Shown here one piece after another: positions 4,875 through 7,906 of a stretch of 7,906 nt of DNA. The DNA comes from Paracoccaceae bacterium. GTDB taxonomy: Bacteria; Pseudomonadota; Alphaproteobacteria; Rhodobacterales; Rhodobacteraceae. Under the pieces are notes generated by a model. That model was not told the DNA's origin, searched no databases, and worked only from the letters and a program-made list of their open reading frames with translations. How positions within the stretch are numbered: the first letter of the stretch is position 1; each line of letters begins with the position of its first letter. Both the position numbers and the translations under genes were made by a program. The stretch lies in contig SKMI01000174.1 in NCBI GenBank assembly GCA_007121115.1, forward strand, positions 1-7,906, read 5' to 3'.

Positions 4875-5747
4875 ATGGCGGTCAGCAAGGACATCGTGAC
4901 CTGGTACGAAGGCCAGTGGCATCGCGGCAACGCGCCGATCATCAAAGCTGCCGATCACGCCGCCTGGCTGGGCAGCACCGTATTTGACGGCGCGCGCCAA
5001 TTCGAGGGCACCCGCCCGGATCTGGACCTGCATTCCGCGCGCATCATCCGCTCCGCCGAGGCGATGGCCATGATCCCGCCGGTGGACGCCGCCACCGTGC
5101 AGGGCCTGCTGGAAGAGGGCTGCGCCATGTTTGCCCCCGAGGCCGCGCTTTACCTCCGCCCGATGATGTGGGCGCGCGAAAGCACGCCCGGCATCATCGA
5201 CGCGGTGCCCGAAAGCACCGGCTTCGCCATCTGCATCGAGGCGCTGCAGATGCCCGAGCCGGGCGCTTTCTCGCTCACCGTCTCGCCCTTCTGCCGCCCG
5301 CGCCCCGACATGGCCACGACCGAGGCCAAGGCCGGCGCGCTCTATGCCAACAACGCCCGGATCATGGCCGATGCGCGCAGGCGCGGCTTCTCCAACGCCC
5401 TGTCGCTGGACCCCGATGGTAACGTGGCCGAAACCGCCTCGACCAACGTGTTCATGGTGCGGGACGGGGTGGTGTTCACCCCGGTGCCCAACGGCACGTT
5501 TCTCAATGGCCTCACCCGCCAGCGGGTCACCGCGCTCCTGCGCGCCGACGGGGTCGAGGTGCAGGAGACCAGCCTGACGCTGGAGGATTTCGATCAGGCC
5601 GAAGAAATCTTCGTCACCGGCAATATAGCCAAGGTGATGCCGGTGGAACGCTACCAGGACCGCACACTGGGCACCGGCCCTATCGCGCGGCGGGCGCGCG
5701 AACTCTACTGGGATTACGCGCATTCTCGCGCTCCGGCGAAAACCTGA
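4875..5747 (+). CDS. ilvE: Fold-type IV PLP aminotransferase, branched-chain amino acid type
   Basis: The protein is 290 aa, starting at an ATG preceded by GGGAGTGGG. It is a class IV aminotransferase, a PLP enzyme that moves the amino group between amino acids and 2-oxo acids. Visible residues are WLGSTVFDGARQFEG (31-45) at the substrate pocket, YLRPMMW (93-99) with the Tyr-x-Arg-Pro pattern common in branched-chain enzymes, the PLP Lys152 (TEAKAGALYANNARIM), Glu186 (NVAETASTNVF) expected to contact the PLP ring nitrogen, and FLNGLTRQRV and FVTGNIAKVMPV for phosphate and loop contacts. The fold is not in doubt. Specificity is less certain, because FDGARQF replaces the usual FEGIRAY of IlvE; D-amino-acid or (R)-amine activity cannot be excluded. 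It may be cotranscribed with coq9. Confidence 0.88.
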   Translation: MAVSKDIVTWYEGQWHRGNAPIIKAADHAAWLGSTVFDGARQFEGTRPDLDLHSARIIRSAEAMAMIPPVDAATVQGLLEEGCAMFAPEAALYLRPMMWARESTPGIIDAVPESTGFAICIEALQMPEPGAFSLTVSPFCRPRPDMATTEAKAGALYANNARIMADARRRGFSNALSLDPDGNVAETASTNVFMVRDGVVFTPVPNGTFLNGLTRQRVTALLRADGVEVQETSLTLEDFDQAEEIFVTGNIAKVMPVERYQDRTLGTGPIARRARELYWDYAHSRAPAKT

Positions 5748-5761
5748 GCCTGAGGTTGCCG

Positions 5762-5795
5762 CTTCATCTTGCCCCAAATCCCCCCGCCGGAGGCA
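5762..5795 (-). repeat. Dispersed intergenic repeat, copy 2
   Basis: On the minus strand this reads GCCTCCGGCGGGG, then GGATTTGGGGCAAGATGAAG. It matches copy 1 at 1840-1873 in the 18-base core (16 of 18), in opposite orientation. It lies 14 bases past the aminotransferase stop, before the oxidoreductase gene. This copy has the CCTCCGGCGGGG leader that I associate with the common Rhodobacterales form of the element. Confidence 0.6.
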
Positions 5796-5837
5796 TCCGC
5801 CGCCCGCCGCAAGCTGCAAACCCGTGAGTGCAAGCCC

Positions 5838-6839
5838 ATGCGTGTCAACATCCCCCACACCATGCGCGCCATCGAAATCTCCCGCCCCGGTGGCCCCGAG
5901 GTTTTGCAACCCGTCACCCGCCCTGTGCCGGTGCCGGGCGCGGGGCAGATCGTCATCGGCCTGGCCCACGCCGGGGTGAACCGCCCCGATGCGCTGCAAC
6001 GCGAAGGGCGGTATGCGCCGCCCGCCGGGGCTTCCGACCTGCCGGGGCTGGAAGGGGCGGGGCGCGTGGTGGCGGTGGGCGCGGGCGTGACCCGCTGGCG
6101 GATCGGCGACCGGGTCTGCGCGCTCCTGCCCGGCGGCGGCTACGCCCAATGCGCGCTGACCGAGGCCGACCACGCGCTACCGATCCCCGAGGGCCTGTCA
6201 CCGGCGCAGGCCGCCTGCCTGCCGGAGACGTTCTTTACCGTCTGGACGAACGTGGTCCTGCGCGGGCGCCTGCGCGCGGGCGCGCGGTTTCTGGTCCATG
6301 GCGGGGCCTCGGGCATCGGCACCACCGCGATCCAGCTTGCGCGGGTGATGGGCGCGCGGGTCTTTGCCACTGCCGGGACCGATGAAAAATGCGCGGCCCT
6401 TCTCGACCTCGGCGCCGAACGCGCGATCAACTACCGGACCGAGGATTTCGTCGCCGCCCTGCAGGCCGAGGGCGGCGCCGACCTGATCCTGGACATGGTG
6501 GGCGGCGACTACCTGCCGCGCAACGTCGAGGCGCTGGCCGATGACGGGCGGCTGGTGCAGATCGCCTTTCTGCAAGGCGCCGAGGTAAAGCTGAACTTCG
6601 CCGAGGTCATGGTCCGGCGGCTGACGATCACCGGCTCCACCCTGCGCCCGCAGTCGAAGGCTGCCAAGGCCGCCATCGCGCGCGATCTGGAGCGCCATGT
6701 CTGGCCGCACCTCGCCTCGGGCCGGATCGCGCCGGTGATGGACAGCGCCTTCCCGCTCGAGCGCGCGGTCGAGGCGCACGCCCGGCTGGAAAGCTCGGCG
6801 CATATCGGCAAGATCGTGCTGGACATTCCCGAGGATTGA
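5838..6839 (+). CDS. NAD(P)H quinone oxidoreductase, PIG3/Qor type
   Basis: This is a zinc-free medium-chain dehydrogenase/reductase predicted to reduce quinones with NADPH in the cytoplasm. The ATG at 5838 gives 333 aa. An ATG at 5862 would start MRAIEISRPGGPEVL, right at the family's conserved beginning, and an in-frame start also exists at 5769; none has a strong ribosome binding site. The N-terminal GroES-like domain holds GVNRPDALQREGRY, then GLEGAGRVVAVG and GDRVCALLPGGGYAQ. The Rossmann domain holds HGGASGIG (154-161) and GADLILDMVGGDYL. The catalytic-zinc ligands of alcohol dehydrogenases are absent. Length and motifs fit the PIG3 subgroup. The position two genes after coq9 is suggestive of quinone metabolism but proves nothing. 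The dispersed repeat occupies its leader. Confidence 0.9.
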   Translation: MRVNIPHTMRAIEISRPGGPEVLQPVTRPVPVPGAGQIVIGLAHAGVNRPDALQREGRYAPPAGASDLPGLEGAGRVVAVGAGVTRWRIGDRVCALLPGGGYAQCALTEADHALPIPEGLSPAQAACLPETFFTVWTNVVLRGRLRAGARFLVHGGASGIGTTAIQLARVMGARVFATAGTDEKCAALLDLGAERAINYRTEDFVAALQAEGGADLILDMVGGDYLPRNVEALADDGRLVQIAFLQGAEVKLNFAEVMVRRLTITGSTLRPQSKAAKAAIARDLERHVWPHLASGRIAPVMDSAFPLERAVEAHARLESSAHIGKIVLDIPED

Positions 6840-7009
6840 GCCGCGATACCCGGGCTGCGCGGAAGCGCCCTCCAGCGCCCCGCCCGCCCTCTGCCCAATG
6901 CACTGTTCTGCCCGCTTCGGGGGCGCCGCCCTGCGCGCGTGGCGGGCGAAAACGATCGGTCCCCTGCGCCATGCCTCTGCCGCACCGGCTTGCCAGCGGA
7001 TGGGCGTGC
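6840..7009. other. Gene-free region between convergent qor and flgD
   Basis: These 170 bp separate the ends of two convergent genes. Open frames through it are low-complexity Arg/Pro/Ala shadows. GCCCGC and GCGGGC near 6911-6949 could pair across a 26-base loop, but there is no T-run and no clear intrinsic terminator. I see nothing else here. Confidence 0.5.
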
Positions 7010-7672
7010 TCAGCCGGGGCTGCGCAGCCCTTGCACCCGTGTGCTGTCGATCACCCCGCCATCGGCCAGCATGAGCGAGATCGCGCCTGCGTCAAACCGC
7101 GCTTCCTGCACGCGCGCGTACCCCAGTGCCGGGTTGGTGGCGATCACCTCGCCCCGGTGCAGGCTCTCGACCGCGAAGGCATAGTCGCCGGGCGGCAGGG
7201 CGAAGCCATCGGCGCCGATCCCGTCGAACTGCAGGCGCCGTGCCGTCGGGTCGATTTCCTGCCGCGCGACCTCGGTGCCGAAGGCGTTGCGCACGACCAG
7301 CCGCGCCCGGTCGGCGCCCTGTACCTGCGGCGCAACAAGTTCCACGGGCGCCCCGTTCAGCCGCACGGGAGCGTCGCTCAGCGCCTCCATGCCGACCCAT
7401 CCGGCCAGTTCGCTCACCCCCATGCGGGCCGAGAGCGCTTCGAGCAGCTGGTTGCTGCGCACCTGCTGCTCGACCCCCGAAAACGTGGCCAGTTGCACGG
7501 CGAATTCCTGCGACTCCATGGGGTTGAGCGGATTCTGATTCTGCATCTGCACGGTCAGCATCCGCAGGAAGGTTTCGAAATCCGTGGTCATCGCCGGTGC
7601 GGTGTTCTGCGCGGATGCGCCAAGGCGCTGCGGGGTCGCGGCATCGGGGATGCCCTGGGCCGGTGTAATCAT
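7010..7672 (-). CDS. flgD: Flagellar hook assembly capping protein FlgD
   Basis: FlgD caps the growing hook and is needed for adding FlgE subunits. It is exported through the flagellar type III apparatus and removed once the hook is complete. The ATG at 7672 gives 220 aa, normal for the family, with AAAGGAAAGGG upstream. The frame is open further upstream to the edge, but that stretch is Arg/Gly-rich and unlike FlgD. The conserved N-terminal domain is clear: DFETFLRMLTVQMQNQNPLN (31-50), then PMESQEFAVQLATFSGVEQQ (51-70). The C-terminal half (about 90-210) fits the FlgD tudor/FnIII-like part, with LPPGDYAFAVESLHRGEVI. Its start overlaps the stop of the frame upstream (ATGA), as expected for a fliK-flgD pair and suggesting translational coupling. 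Confidence 0.95.
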   Translation of the reverse strand: MITPAQGIPDAATPQRLGASAQNTAPAMTTDFETFLRMLTVQMQNQNPLNPMESQEFAVQLATFSGVEQQVRSNQLLEALSARMGVSELAGWVGMEALSDAPVRLNGAPVELVAPQVQGADRARLVVRNAFGTEVARQEIDPTARRLQFDGIGADGFALPPGDYAFAVESLHRGEVIATNPALGYARVQEARFDAGAISLMLADGGVIDSTRVQGLRSPG

Positions 7673-7905
7673 CCTGGTGTCCCTTTCCTTTCGCGCGGCC
7701 ACTCCGGAAACACTGAATTTCGCTCTGCGAGCCGCGCGATGCTTGTTCTGATCCTGCCGCGGGTGTTCTGGTGATCCCGGACCGTCGCACTGGCCCCTGC
7801 CGTGTCTGCCGCCGTCGTGTCTACCGCCACCTTGTCTGCCCCTGCGGTGTCTGCCGCTGCCCGGCATGGCGACTCGCCCGGCGCGATGGCGCCCCAGTTG
7901 CGGCC
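7669..7905 (-). CDS. fliK: Probable C-terminal tail of hook-length control protein FliK (partial)
   Basis: A frame enters from the right edge and runs 78 codons to a TGA (7669-7671) overlapping the flgD ATG. Its first part has many G/C third positions and reads Ala/Asp/Thr-rich (AADTA, GADKV, AVDTT, AADTA), followed by a basic stretch RGRIRTSIARLAER. FliK sets hook length and often lies next to flgD; its tail beyond the conserved core is variable and low-complexity. No core FliK motif is visible, so the name rests on position. The last 30 or so codons have poorer third-position GC. A second frame, ending at a TAG inside the tandem repeat, is an alternative end for the same gene. Confidence 0.4.
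   Translation of the reverse strand, partial: GRNWGAIAPGESPCRAAADTAGADKVAVDTTAADTAGASATVRDHQNTRGRIRTSIARLAERNSVFPEWPRERKGTPG
7797..7856 (-). repeat. 15-bp tandem repeat, four units
   Basis: Four 15-bp units (7797-7811, 7812-7826, 7827-7841, 7842-7856) each contain TGTCT at the same place (7803, 7818, 7833, 7848 on the plus strand). The units are imperfect, and unit 3 is the most diverged. The period is a multiple of three, so the repeat would keep any reading frame. In the frame that overlaps flgD it encodes pentapeptides of the A-A-D-T-A type. Confidence 0.7.
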
Positions 7906-7906
7906 A

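Noticed and set aside
5741..5757. AACCT/AGGTT inverted repeat at the aminotransferase stop as a terminator
   Set aside because: The stem is only 5 bp, overlaps the stop codon, and has no T-run; it is likely chance.
4347..6173. Very long open frame (608 codons) on the minus strand opposite coq9, the aminotransferase and the oxidoreductase start
   Set aside because: It is antisense to three recognisable genes, is His/Arg/Gly/Ala-rich with no domain, and is the kind of frame high-GC codon bias creates opposite real genes.
6836..7774. 312-codon plus-strand frame covering the qor/flgD gap and the flgD antisense
   Set aside because: It overlaps the qor stop, runs antisense through all of flgD, and shows no domain or ribosome binding site.
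7797..7856. Possible CRISPR-like array
   Set aside because: The units are only 15 bp, contiguous, without spacers, and imperfect; this is an ordinary coding-type tandem repeat.
7673..7867. N-terminal extension of flgD to an ATG at 7867
   Set aside because: The extra 65 residues are Arg/Gly/His-rich products of the tandem repeat in another frame; FlgD homology starts just after the ATG at 7672.

Overview
The window is high-GC chromosomal DNA, apparently from a flagellated alphaproteobacterium of the Rhodobacterales (Roseobacter/Rhodobacter type). Three things point there: coq9 diverging from rpsU, a TruB that begins ARKRKGR, and short intergenic repeats of a kind I recall from that order. Coding density is high and the genes look mostly housekeeping. 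I see no transposase, integrase, phage gene, CRISPR array, tRNA or rRNA.

Layout. Bases 1-1791 (+) hold the probable last codons of rbfA, a secreted DUF2233/phosphodiester-glycosidase-type protein and truB, which starts with TTG. Bases 1792-1882 separate the convergent truB and ald and carry a strong hairpin and one copy of a dispersed repeat. Alanine dehydrogenase (ald, -) and an Lrp/AsnC regulator (+) then diverge from a 137-bp region. That region contains a perfect 17-bp palindrome just upstream of the ald ribosome binding site and a degenerate second copy 63 bp away. The regulator converges on rpsU (S21, -), with two hairpins between them. rpsU diverges from coq9 (+), with a recognisable rpsU promoter. 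Next come a fold-type IV (branched-chain-type) aminotransferase, a second copy of the dispersed repeat in inverse orientation, and a PIG3-type quinone oxidoreductase, all on +. After 170 bp without a gene, the minus strand carries flgD and, at the right edge, an open frame with a 15-bp tandem repeat that is probably the fliK tail.

How the genes fit together. rbfA and truB act in ribosome maturation and tRNA modification. ald and the adjacent regulator look like an alanine-responsive pair. coq9 serves ubiquinone synthesis, and a quinone-reductase-like gene lies two genes downstream. flgD/fliK mark the edge of a flagellar hook cluster.

I did not find an undescribed multi-gene system. The observations most worth following are regulatory and structural: the ald/lrp palindrome, the dispersed intergenic element, a hairpin abutting the rpsU start codon, and repeat-bearing protein tails.
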